A stretch of DNA of 11,136 nt from Balneolales bacterium (GTDB lineage: Bacteria; Bacteroidota; Rhodothermia; Balneolales; Natronogracilivirgulaceae): positions 1 to 11,136 of the forward strand of contig SKIC01000006.1 in the NCBI GenBank assembly GCA_007116685.1, read 5' to 3'. Below the pieces are notes generated by a model. It saw only the letters and a list, made by a program, of their open reading frames with translations, searched no databases and was not told the DNA's origin. Positions within the stretch are counted from its first letter, which is position 1, and each line of letters starts with the position of its first letter. This document shows positions 1 to 5,780 of the stretch, one piece after another. The position numbers and the translations under genes are program-made.

Positions 1-21
1 AGTCTATTGCGTTATTCTGGT

Positions 22-579
22 TTAAACCATCTCAGCTTTCGCACTTTTTAAAAGTTTAGTAATTCGCTGAATATTTTTGAGTTGGTTTTTATTGTGACGA
101 ACATCCAGGGATTCGTTCAATTGCTTTAATGTCTTAGCGTCTTCGTACATAGTTTTATCATTTATCTTTTGTTTTTGCAAAAACCACCCTGCCACCTCTT
201 GCCAACTCCACAACATGGTTTTTGAGGTAACGCCAGCTACTGGTAAAGGGAAATCTCCGATTCCTCTACTACCTGAAATCAACTGTTGTATAGACTGGCG
301 GCTTCGTTTAAGTCGGCGAGCAATTTCAGCGCTGGTAACCAAATCAGACGGCTCAACACGTTTTACTCTCATATCTAACCCGGCATTTTCAACCTGCTGA
401 ATAGCGGAAATTACGGCTTCTTCCAAATCTTTAGCCCGGCGATCAAACTCTATATACGCTATACCATTTCTAAAAGATAAAAGCGCATCATCACAACCTG
501 CTTCAAATAAAGCGTCTTCCATTTGTTCTGAAACACTCTTTGGAGACTCTACAACCAGGGTAAATTCATAATATTTCAT
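22..579 (-). CDS. HTH protein, probable antitoxin of a HicA-like TA pair
   Basis: A 185-residue cytoplasmic protein with no signal peptide or membrane segment. Residues 1-77 alternate strand and helix in a beta-alpha-beta-beta-alpha-beta order (strands near 4-10, 32-36, 39-45 and 69-76; helices near 15-28 and 51-66), suggesting a ferredoxin-like domain. Residues 80-103 (VTSAEIARRLKRSRQSIQQL) read as a helix-turn-helix, followed by a G-rich turn and 'DFPLPV', then a Trp-rich stretch (LWSWQEVAGWF). The last 50 residues are Lys/Asn-rich and probably helical. It starts with ATG 12 bp after the toxin-like gene, with AGGA 6 nt upstream, so the two are probably translated from one mRNA. By position and DNA-binding motif it is inferred to neutralise the upstream protein and repress the operon. 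It is not a classical HicB by sequence, so the antitoxin role is inference. It could instead be an unrelated small regulator. Confidence 0.7.
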   Translation of the reverse strand: MKYYEFTLVVESPKSVSEQMEDALFEAGCDDALLSFRNGIAYIEFDRRAKDLEEAVISAIQQVENAGLDMRVKRVEPSDLVTSAEIARRLKRSRQSIQQLISGSRGIGDFPLPVAGVTSKTMLWSWQEVAGWFLQKQKINDKTMYEDAKTLKQLNESLDVRHNKNQLKNIQRITKLLKSAKAEMV

Positions 580-591
580 AAGATTTCCTTA

Positions 592-819
592 TTAGCTATG
601 TTCGCATTTATCAACAGCCCTTATAATTTGTCTTGCATGATTCTCAGCCACTCTCGGGGTACTCCAAATTGAAATAATACACCCTATACGAGATTCTTTG
701 GGACATTTCAATCTTCCCCATGCATGCGAAGATTTTCCGGATGAATCGACTCTCCAGTTTTTGCCTAAAGCGTACTCAATTGCAGCTTGTATTTCTTTAT
801 TTGGATGCTTTTTTATCAA
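592..819 (-). CDS. HicA-like small protein, probable mRNA-interferase toxin
   Basis: A 75-residue protein with an alpha-beta-beta-beta-alpha layout: helix 6-19, strands near 21-25, 31-38 and 46-52, helix 57-72. This is the dsRBD-like topology of HicA toxins. The segment 'GKNWRVDSSGKSSHAW' (residues 19-34) matches the HicA pattern of G-x-W followed by a Gly/Ser-rich turn and a His; His32 would be the catalytic residue. Cys39, Cys47 and Cys72 are additional and not typical of HicA. The start is TTG: an in-frame TGA lies three codons upstream (826-828) and no in-frame ATG exists nearby. The gene ends in tandem TAA codons 12 bp before the HTH partner, giving the toxin-first order usual for hicAB. 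RNase activity is inferred from fold and context. A small RNA-binding protein without toxicity is the main alternative. Confidence 0.7.
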   Translation of the reverse strand: MIKKHPNKEIQAAIEYALGKNWRVDSSGKSSHAWGRLKCPKESRIGCIISIWSTPRVAENHARQIIRAVDKCEHS

Positions 820-849
820 GTCGATTCAATTTCTTCTTTATTTGTAAAT

Positions 850-880
850 TAAAGATATTGTTGACTAATGTAAACACATA
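850..880 (-). promoter_or_regulatory. Candidate promoter of the toxin-antitoxin pair
   Basis: Read on the minus strand, TATG (877-880), a 19-nt spacer and TATCTTTA (850-857) match the Bacteroidota consensus TTTG-N19-TAnnTTTG at 3/4 and 5/6 positions. Transcription would begin near 843, leaving a leader of about 24 nt before the TTG start at 819. Such a short consensus can occur by chance in AT-rich DNA. Confidence 0.45.
859..876. promoter_or_regulatory. Candidate autoregulatory operator palindrome
   Basis: TGTTGAC-TAAT-GTAAACA is an inverted repeat with 7-bp arms, one mismatch and a 4-nt centre. It fills almost exactly the spacer between the two promoter elements of the toxin-antitoxin pair, where a bound HTH antitoxin would block RNA polymerase. 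The arrangement is seen in the sequence; binding by the HTH protein is inferred. Confidence 0.4.
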
Positions 881-981
881 GTCATAATTTGTTTTAAGGA
901 TTCGGACAGTCGCTCTTTTTCAAAACGTTTTTTGATTTCTGAAAACCACAGCCCTTGTCGGATATTTCGCCTCAAATTTGT

Positions 982-1018
982 TTGCGACAGCCCATGGATA
1001 ATTCTCGGGCTGACGCAA
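982..1018. repeat. Imperfect palindrome, 12-bp arms
   Basis: TTGCGACAGCCC (982-993) and GGGCTGACGCAA (1007-1018) are reverse complements except for one A·A mismatch, around a 13-nt loop. Neither side is followed by a T tract, so it is not a simple intrinsic terminator. Integron attC core sites (RYYYAAC/GTTRRRY) were not recognised at its ends. It could be part of a dispersed repeat or a protein-binding or RNA structure. Confidence 0.5.
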
Positions 1019-1162
1019 TTTTCGAAAAATTGATTGGCGTGGATTAACCAAGATTTCTGTAAGTGCAAACACTGAGAAGGAAAGTGCGGCTGTCCGTATT
1101 TGGTTTTCAGCGAGAAAGAAATTTATTAGCGCACTCATTAAATCGTGCTCTTGTAAACAATC

Positions 1163-1214
1163 GCAGTCGGGACGAATGCTTTTTTGGGGACGGACGTCGC
1201 GGACGACGTCCTAC
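1163..1214 (-). repeat. REP-like unit: GTAG foot plus GC-rich hairpin, with a second weaker hairpin
   Basis: The arms GGACGTCG (1192-1199) and CGACGTCC (1204-1211) pair perfectly over 8 bp around a 4-nt CGGA loop. On the minus strand the hairpin is preceded by GTAG (1214-1211, sharing its last G with the stem), the tetranucleotide found at the 5' foot of many REP elements handled by REP-associated tyrosine transposases. A second hairpin, GCAGTCG/CGAATGC (1163-1179), with one mismatch, lies 12 bp away, as in paired REP (BIME) arrangements. No transposase gene is in the window. Assignment to a REP family is inferred from form. Confidence 0.5.
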
Positions 1215-1246
1215 TGTATAGAGGAGGAAATTATATCAGCTTCTCG

Positions 1247-1284
1247 AAAAAACAAAAGCCACCCCGGTTTCCCGAAGTGGCTTT
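1247..1284 (-). terminator. Intrinsic terminator of dnaK
   Basis: On the minus strand AAAGCCAC pairs with GTGGCTTT, extended by TTCGG/CCGGG (three Watson-Crick and two G·U pairs), to give a 13-bp stem capped by a GAAA tetraloop. A T-rich tract (TTTTGTTTTTT) follows. It lies about 20 bp after the dnaK stop codon, so it ends that transcript and insulates the downstream repeat region. Confidence 0.92.
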
Positions 1285-1305
1285 GTTAAAAAGACCTTGG
1301 TCTTC

Positions 1306-3237
1306 TTATTTGTTGTCTTTGTCGTCGTCGTCAACAACTTCGTAATCGGCGTCAACGGCTTCAGCATCTTCGGTGGATTCGCCGGCTGTGCCTTCTGCTG
1401 ATTCAGCGCCGCCTTCTGCTTCACCGGCTGCGTCTTGAGCTGCCTGGTACATTTCGGTAGAAGCAGCAGACCAAGCCTGATTCAATGCTTCGATAGCACC
1501 GTCCAGTTCTTCCACTTTTTCTTCTTTATGGAGCTCCTCGAGTTTCTCGAGTGCCGCCTGAATATTGGATTTGTTACCTTCTGATAACTTATCGCCATAT
1601 TCTTCGAGCTGTTTTTTGGTTGAGAAAATCAGGCCGTCAGCCTTGTTCAATTTCTCAATACGCTCGCGTAACTGCTTATCTTCGTCGGCATGCTCTTCAG
1701 CTGCTTTTTTCATTTTGTCGATTTCAGAATCGCTGAGACCTGAGCTGGATTCGATACGAATCTTTTGCTCTTTATTAGTCGCCTTATCTTTGGCGCTTAC
1801 GTTCATTACACCGTTGGCATCAATATCGAAAGTAACTTCGATTTGTGGAATACCACGAGGTGCCGGAGGAATACCATCTAAATGGAAGCGGCCAAGTGTA
1901 CGGTTATCTACTGCTTTGGCACGCTCACCTTGCAGAATGTGAATTTCCACGCTGGTTTGATTATCCGCTGCCGTAGAGAATGATTCTGATTTACTGGTTG
2001 GGATAGTTGTGTTAGCGTCAATCAATTTAGTCATAACACCGCCAAGGGTTTCTATACCCAAAGAAAGAGGTGTTACATCCAAAAGAATAACATCTTTAAC
2101 ATCACCGGAGAGAACTCCACCCTGAATAGCAGCACCAACAGATACTACTTCGTCAGGATTTACGCCTTTACTCGGGTCTTTGCCAAAGAATTCTTTAACA
2201 ACTTCCTGGATTTTAGGAATACGTGTAGAACCACCAACCAAAATCACCTGATCGATTTCAGATTTATTCAGTTTAGCATCTTTCAGAGCTTTCTCACAAG
2301 GAGTTAGCGTTCTTTTCACTAAATCGTCAACCAATTGCTCAAATTTTGAGCGAGACAAATCGATATTCAAGTGCTTAGGACCTGAATTGTCAGCAGTGAT
2401 GAACGGTAGGTTGATGTTTGTTTTCTGTGAACTTGAAAGTTCAATTTTGGCCTTCTCAGCAGCATCTTTCAAACGCTGCATAGCCATGGCATCTTTTCTC
2501 AAATCAATGCCTTCCTGCTTTTTAAATTCATCAGCTAGGAAATCAATGATTCGGCTATCGAAGTCATCACCACCAAGGTGAGTATCACCATTAGTTGATT
2601 TTACTTCGAAAACGCCATCGCCAAGTTCCAGGATGGATACGTCAAAAGTACCACCACCAAGGTCATACACAGCGATGACTTGATTTTCGTCTTTTTTATC
2701 AAGGCCATAAGCCAAAGCCGCTGCTGTTGGCTCGTTGATGATACGCTTAACTTCAAGTCCGGCTACTTTTCCGGCTTCTTGCGTTGCTTTTCTTTGCGCA
2801 TCATTGAAATACGCAGGAACGGTAATTACTGCTTCGGTTACTTTTTCGCCGAGGTATTCTTCCGCAGTCTGCTTCATTTTCTGAAGTACCATAGCGGAGA
2901 TTTCCTGAGGCGCATACTGACGATCGTCAATTTGTACGCGTGCAGTACCGTCATCTGCTTTAGCAATTTTGTAATAAACGGTGTCTATTTCGCTGCTTAC
3001 CTCATCGTAAAAACGTCCCATAAATCGCTTGATGGAAGCAATAGTTTTTTCAGGATTGGTAATAGCTTGTCTTTTTGCGGGCGCACCGACCAGACGCTCT
3101 CCGTCTTTACTGAAAGCAACAACAGAAGGTGTAGTTCTGCCGCCTTCGGAATTCTGGATTACAACCGGCTCGTTGCCTTCCATTACTGAAACGCAAGAGT
3201 TGGTGGTTCCAAGGTCGATTCCTATAATCTTACCCAT
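1306..3237 (-). CDS. dnaK: Molecular chaperone DnaK (Hsp70)
   Basis: ATP-dependent Hsp70 chaperone that binds exposed hydrophobic segments of unfolded proteins in the cytoplasm, working with DnaJ and GrpE. Length is 643 residues, normal for bacterial DnaK. The nucleotide-binding domain (about 1-380) has the phosphate-1 motif IGIDLGTTNSC (5-15), the phosphate-2 motif YDLGGGTFDVS (191-201, with Thr198 matching the autophosphorylated threonine) and the adenosine motif GGSTRIP (335-341). The linker 'DVILLDVTPLSLGIETLGG' (382-400) leads to the beta-sandwich substrate domain and an alpha-helical lid to about 600. The tail is acidic and low in complexity, ending in a VVDDDDK motif like other DnaK C-termini. 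The gene stands alone: no grpE or dnaJ is adjacent and no CIRCE element (TTAGCACTC-N9-GAGTGCTAA) was found upstream. No clear Shine-Dalgarno precedes the ATG. Confidence 0.98.
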   Translation of the reverse strand: MGKIIGIDLGTTNSCVSVMEGNEPVVIQNSEGGRTTPSVVAFSKDGERLVGAPAKRQAITNPEKTIASIKRFMGRFYDEVSSEIDTVYYKIAKADDGTARVQIDDRQYAPQEISAMVLQKMKQTAEEYLGEKVTEAVITVPAYFNDAQRKATQEAGKVAGLEVKRIINEPTAAALAYGLDKKDENQVIAVYDLGGGTFDVSILELGDGVFEVKSTNGDTHLGGDDFDSRIIDFLADEFKKQEGIDLRKDAMAMQRLKDAAEKAKIELSSSQKTNINLPFITADNSGPKHLNIDLSRSKFEQLVDDLVKRTLTPCEKALKDAKLNKSEIDQVILVGGSTRIPKIQEVVKEFFGKDPSKGVNPDEVVSVGAAIQGGVLSGDVKDVILLDVTPLSLGIETLGGVMTKLIDANTTIPTSKSESFSTAADNQTSVEIHILQGERAKAVDNRTLGRFHLDGIPPAPRGIPQIEVTFDIDANGVMNVSAKDKATNKEQKIRIESSSGLSDSEIDKMKKAAEEHADEDKQLRERIEKLNKADGLIFSTKKQLEEYGDKLSEGNKSNIQAALEKLEELHKEEKVEELDGAIEALNQAWSAASTEMYQAAQDAAGEAEGGAESAEGTAGESTEDAEAVDADYEVVDDDDKDNK

Positions 3238-3282
3238 AATGATGATTGATATTTAATGATTGTTTACTAATTAAAATCTTAA

Positions 3283-3330
3283 CAGAGCATACACTCTGAA
3301 ATATGACGAACGACGATTAGGGCTAAGCCC
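3283..3330. promoter_or_regulatory. Two small inverted repeats in the dnaK leader region
   Basis: CAGAG-N6-CTCTG (3283-3298) and GGGCT-A-AGCCC (3320-3330) lie 46 to 93 bp upstream of the dnaK start codon. They could be binding sites for a heat-shock repressor or leader RNA structures. They do not match CIRCE. Short arms make chance occurrence possible. Confidence 0.25.
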
Positions 3331-3351
3331 CTCATTCTTTACACAGACAAA

Positions 3352-3446
3352 TTGACAACATCAGTGCCAAGTTTAGATGTCTGACGTATTGACACTATTT
3401 CTATTTTTTTATTGACACAACTGTCATAATTTCAATCTTTGTGACA
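3352..3446. promoter_or_regulatory. Cluster of TGACA/TGTCA elements between dnaK and the divergent gene
   Basis: TGACA begins at 3353, 3390, 3413 and 3442, and TGTCA lies at 3422-3426. The copies at 3413 and 3422 form a 14-nt inverted repeat (TGACA-CAAC-TGTCA). Three of the copies are preceded by T, giving TTGACA. Five copies of a 5-mer (either orientation) in about 95 bp is well above the roughly 0.2 expected in random sequence. They may be binding sites shared by the two divergent promoters. Confidence 0.4.
3411..3441 (+). promoter_or_regulatory. Candidate promoter of the PH-like membrane protein gene
   Basis: ATTG (3411-3414), a 19-nt spacer and AATCTTTG (3434-3441) match the Bacteroidota form TTTG-N19-TAnnTTTG at 3/4 and 5/6 positions. 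The predicted transcript starts about 25 nt before the ATG at 3473. The TGACA-CAAC-TGTCA inverted repeat overlaps the upstream element and spacer, so a bound regulator would affect this promoter. Confidence 0.5.
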
Positions 3447-3472
3447 TAAAAACGGGATGTAACTTACAGGGA

Positions 3473-4501
3473 ATGTCTAATACAAAATCCAAATTCGCCG
3501 ATTACCTTAAAAGCAGTGAAACCATTTTATGGGAGGGGCATAGTAATTTTGGTGTGTTCATCAGAGCTATCAAAAACTACCTTGCGCTTGCTATTGTTTT
3601 ATTTGTGATTATCCTGATGACCATCATTCGGCAGGATGGAATTGATTTGGGAAAAGCAGCAACATTACTGATTCCGATTGGTATCGTGGTTTACTTTTTA
3701 GCAAGTTTCAAGAAAGAGCTCTATGCAATTAGTAATCAAAGGTTATTGATAATTGACTCCAAGCAAGAATTTCAAAGTTATTCATCGTTTGATATAAAAT
3801 TCATTAAGCCAATCCCAAATTCTGGCGTCTTGTACTTTTCTGAAGTTGAAGAAAAAAGCGTGGCCAATAATAAAAAGCATATTCGACAAATCGGGTTTCG
3901 TCATCTGATTGATTTAGAAAAAGCTCAAAAAACGCTACAAGAATGGTATTTAAGTCATAGAGAAGGGGAGTTACAATCACTTCAAAAAGATTACTCCTAT
4001 ACCAAGGCCTTCAAGCACGATGCAACCGGAGTTTCCTTTTCTGCTCCAACACATTGGCCATTAACTTTTTATAATCTTCGAAAAAAGCCAAAATACATCC
4101 GTGATTTTCATCTTAAAGAGAAAAACATTGTCTCTTACGACGAGCAAAACTGGAACACCGTAGCCATTCGCAGAAAAACCGGCACGTTTATTATGCAGAT
4201 CCAAGCCGGAAAGAAAACGAGATTGAAAGGCATCAATAAAAATCTTTTCAGCAGATTACTGCAATTGACCGGACTGTATTCCATCACAACCAATCCTAAT
4301 CTGAAAATAAACTCGTTCAGCGGACTGCGCTCCGAACTCAGATATGGAGGTACAAATACGAATTTACACCGTGATTACTTTCTGCAGCATGGCCATATTC
4401 AGGTAATTGCGGGTATCCACTTTACGGCTTTATTACCTGGGGATATTCGTCAGTTTGACGGAATCATTAACAGTTTGGATACCGACGGTTCTATGCGCTA
4501 A
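3473..4501 (+). CDS. Two-span membrane protein with PH-like region and uncharacterised C-terminal domain
   Basis: A 342-residue protein. A short N-terminus with 'ETILWEGHSNFGVFIRA' (16-32) resembles the lead-in of bacterial PH-domain membrane proteins. Two hydrophobic segments follow (about 36-52 and 62-79). 'YAISNQRLLIID' (84-95) matches the typical opening strands of bacterial PH-like (bPH2-type) domains, which extends to about 155. A Lys/Glu-rich helical linker (148-175) joins a C-terminal region (about 183-336) of alternating strands ending 'GDIRQFDGIINSL'; this pattern recalls PsbP/DcrB-like domains, but that is a guess from style. Both soluble parts are expected to lie on the same, probably cytoplasmic, side. 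It is transcribed divergently from dnaK, and its 3' end overlaps aroA by 11 bp tail to tail. The function is unknown. The start is supported by the upstream promoter candidate; the Shine-Dalgarno is weak (AGGG). Confidence 0.85.
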   Translation: MSNTKSKFADYLKSSETILWEGHSNFGVFIRAIKNYLALAIVLFVIILMTIIRQDGIDLGKAATLLIPIGIVVYFLASFKKELYAISNQRLLIIDSKQEFQSYSSFDIKFIKPIPNSGVLYFSEVEEKSVANNKKHIRQIGFRHLIDLEKAQKTLQEWYLSHREGELQSLQKDYSYTKAFKHDATGVSFSAPTHWPLTFYNLRKKPKYIRDFHLKEKNIVSYDEQNWNTVAIRRKTGTFIMQIQAGKKTRLKGINKNLFSRLLQLTGLYSITTNPNLKINSFSGLRSELRYGGTNTNLHRDYFLQHGHIQVIAGIHFTALLPGDIRQFDGIINSLDTDGSMR

Positions 4502-5777
4502 CTTTGGTTAAATCTTCCCAAAATCCCGGATAAGAAACGGCCGCAGACTCCGCATGACGAACAACCGACGTGCCCGTACTTTTCCCGCTCATAATTGCAG
4601 AAGCCATTGCAATTCTATGATCGTGAAAGGAATTGTAGGTGGCAGAGGATGGAATAAAATCAGGATTGCCTTGGATTTCCAGACCATCTTCAAATTCCTT
4701 AAATGAAACGCCCGCCTGCTCCAAAATATGTGCTATCGCCATAATTCGGTCGGTTTCTTTGTGTCGCAAATCACCGGCTTCACGAAAAGAAGAAGTGCCT
4801 TCAGCAAAACTCATGGCTACGCTCAAAATGGGTAGTTCATCAATGGCGTTTGGAATTTCATCCGGAAAAACATCCGTTGCTTTTAAGGCTGAGCTTTTCA
4901 CTCTGATATCGGCAACCGGCTCTGCTCCTTCAATTCGCTCGTTTTCCAGTGTGATATTAGCCCCCATGCGTTTCAAAATTTCGAGTAATGCCGTTCGGGT
5001 AGGATTTATACCCGTGTTGGTAAGCAACAATTCTGAATTGGGATAAATTAAAGCGGCAACAATCCAAAATGCAGAAGATGAAAAATCGCCCGGTATAGTG
5101 TAATTTCTTGGTTTTATTTCGATAGAAGCGGAGGATGTAATATGCCACTCATCGCCAACTTTAGACACAGGCAAGCCCAGCATTTGTTCGGTGTGATTTC
5201 GGCTGGGAATGGTTTCGATCACCAGAGTTTCTTCCTCCGCAAATAATCCGGCCAGTAACACACAGGATTTAACCTGAGCACTGGCTACCGGCAACGGATA
5301 TCTCAAGGGTTTTAAATCATTCTCCCGGGAAATTCGAAGCGGAGCGTAGGCATCCTCTCTGGCCTTGATTTTAATACCCATTTCTGATAGCGGATTCAAA
5401 ATTCGCTTCATAGTTCGGGCGGAAAGCGATTCATCCCCAATCAATGTTGCGGTTACACCTGCACCGCCGATAATCCCACTCAGTAAACGCATGGTTGTGC
5501 CTGAATTCCCGCAATCTACCTCAATTTCAGGATTTTCCAGACCAAACCGCCCTTTTCCCCTAACTGTTATGGTATTTCCTTTACTTTCTATGGCTACACC
5601 CAATTGTCGCAAACATTTTAGTGTAGTCTGAGGATCAGCTGCCGGCGAATAATTATCAATTACTGAGGTTCCATCAGCCAAAGCCGCAAACATCGCAGAG
5701 CGATGAGAAACGGATTTATCGGGAGGCATTTCTATAGTACCGGTAAAACTCTGAACCGGATGTATTTTTTTATCCAT
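4491..5777 (-). CDS. aroA: 3-phosphoshikimate 1-carboxyvinyltransferase (EPSP synthase)
   Basis: Sixth step of the shikimate pathway: transfers the enolpyruvyl group of PEP to shikimate-3-phosphate in the cytoplasm, towards chorismate and the aromatic amino acids. Length is 428 residues, full for the family. Visible motifs are PDKSVSHR (19-26, with substrate-binding Lys21, Ser22 and Arg26), GNSGTTMRLL (90-99), SAQVKS (166-171), SRNHTEQML (192-200), the catalytic Asp313 in 'AIDELP', RHKETDR (338-344, Glu341) and DHRIAM (386-391). GNSGTT-RLL, and the lack of the Lys found in the E. coli C-terminal 'KTFPDY' motif (here 'AVSYPGFW'), resemble the Gram-positive/CP4 branch more than the E. coli enzyme. 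Gly93 occupies the glyphosate-relevant position, where Ala is found in insensitive enzymes. Its ATG is 3 bp after the TPR gene stop, so the two are probably cotranscribed and translationally coupled. Confidence 0.97.
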   Translation of the reverse strand: MDKKIHPVQSFTGTIEMPPDKSVSHRSAMFAALADGTSVIDNYSPAADPQTTLKCLRQLGVAIESKGNTITVRGKGRFGLENPEIEVDCGNSGTTMRLLSGIIGGAGVTATLIGDESLSARTMKRILNPLSEMGIKIKAREDAYAPLRISRENDLKPLRYPLPVASAQVKSCVLLAGLFAEEETLVIETIPSRNHTEQMLGLPVSKVGDEWHITSSASIEIKPRNYTIPGDFSSSAFWIVAALIYPNSELLLTNTGINPTRTALLEILKRMGANITLENERIEGAEPVADIRVKSSALKATDVFPDEIPNAIDELPILSVAMSFAEGTSSFREAGDLRHKETDRIMAIAHILEQAGVSFKEFEDGLEIQGNPDFIPSSATYNSFHDHRIAMASAIMSGKSTGTSVVRHAESAAVSYPGFWEDLTKVSA

Positions 5778-5780
5778 AAA

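Larger units (their letters stand above)
881..1246. other. Gene-free, structure-rich spacer
   Basis: No convincing gene is present. Two overlapping minus-strand reading frames (865-1068 and 920-1138) run through here without a recognisable domain, and one runs into the toxin-antitoxin promoter. Instead the stretch carries palindromes: AAAACGTTTT at 922-931, a long imperfect palindrome at 982-1018, a near-palindromic TTTTCGAAAA core around 1020-1030, a weak hairpin at 1163-1179 and a GC-rich hairpin at 1192-1211. The density of structure in a non-coding stretch suggests dispersed repeat or REP-type DNA or the remnant of an inserted element. Confidence 0.5.

Noticed and set aside
19..28. GGTTTAAACC palindrome over the antitoxin stop codon
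   Set aside because: It has no loop and no T tract, so it is not a terminator; a 10-bp AT-rich palindrome can occur by chance.
982..1018. Integron attC site
   Set aside because: A palindrome next to a toxin-antitoxin module suggested a cassette, but no RYYYAAC/GTTRRRY core sites were recognised at the ends.
865..1138. Two overlapping minus-strand frames of 67 and 72 codons in the gene-free spacer
   Set aside because: They overlap each other in different frames, cover the palindrome at 982-1018, have no recognisable domain, and one runs into the toxin-antitoxin promoter; more likely repeat DNA.
1291..1304. AAGACC-TT-GGTCTT inverted repeat just after dnaK as a second terminator
   Set aside because: A 2-nt loop is too tight for a stable hairpin and no T tract follows; the GAAA-capped hairpin at 1247-1284 is the convincing terminator.
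1565..1942. 125-codon plus-strand frame inside dnaK
   Set aside because: Ser/Leu-rich translation typical of the opposite strand of a conserved gene; no independent support.
2680..3189. Long open frame (169 codons) on the plus strand inside dnaK
   Set aside because: It is antisense to a highly conserved coding region, has no recognisable domain or start signals, and its composition follows dnaK codon structure.
3238..3472. CIRCE/HrcA operator upstream of dnaK
   Set aside because: No TTAGCACTC-N9-GAGTGCTAA or close variant was found on either strand.
4639..5046. Plus-strand frame of 135 codons inside aroA
   Set aside because: Antisense shadow of a conserved enzyme gene, with no domain or start signal.
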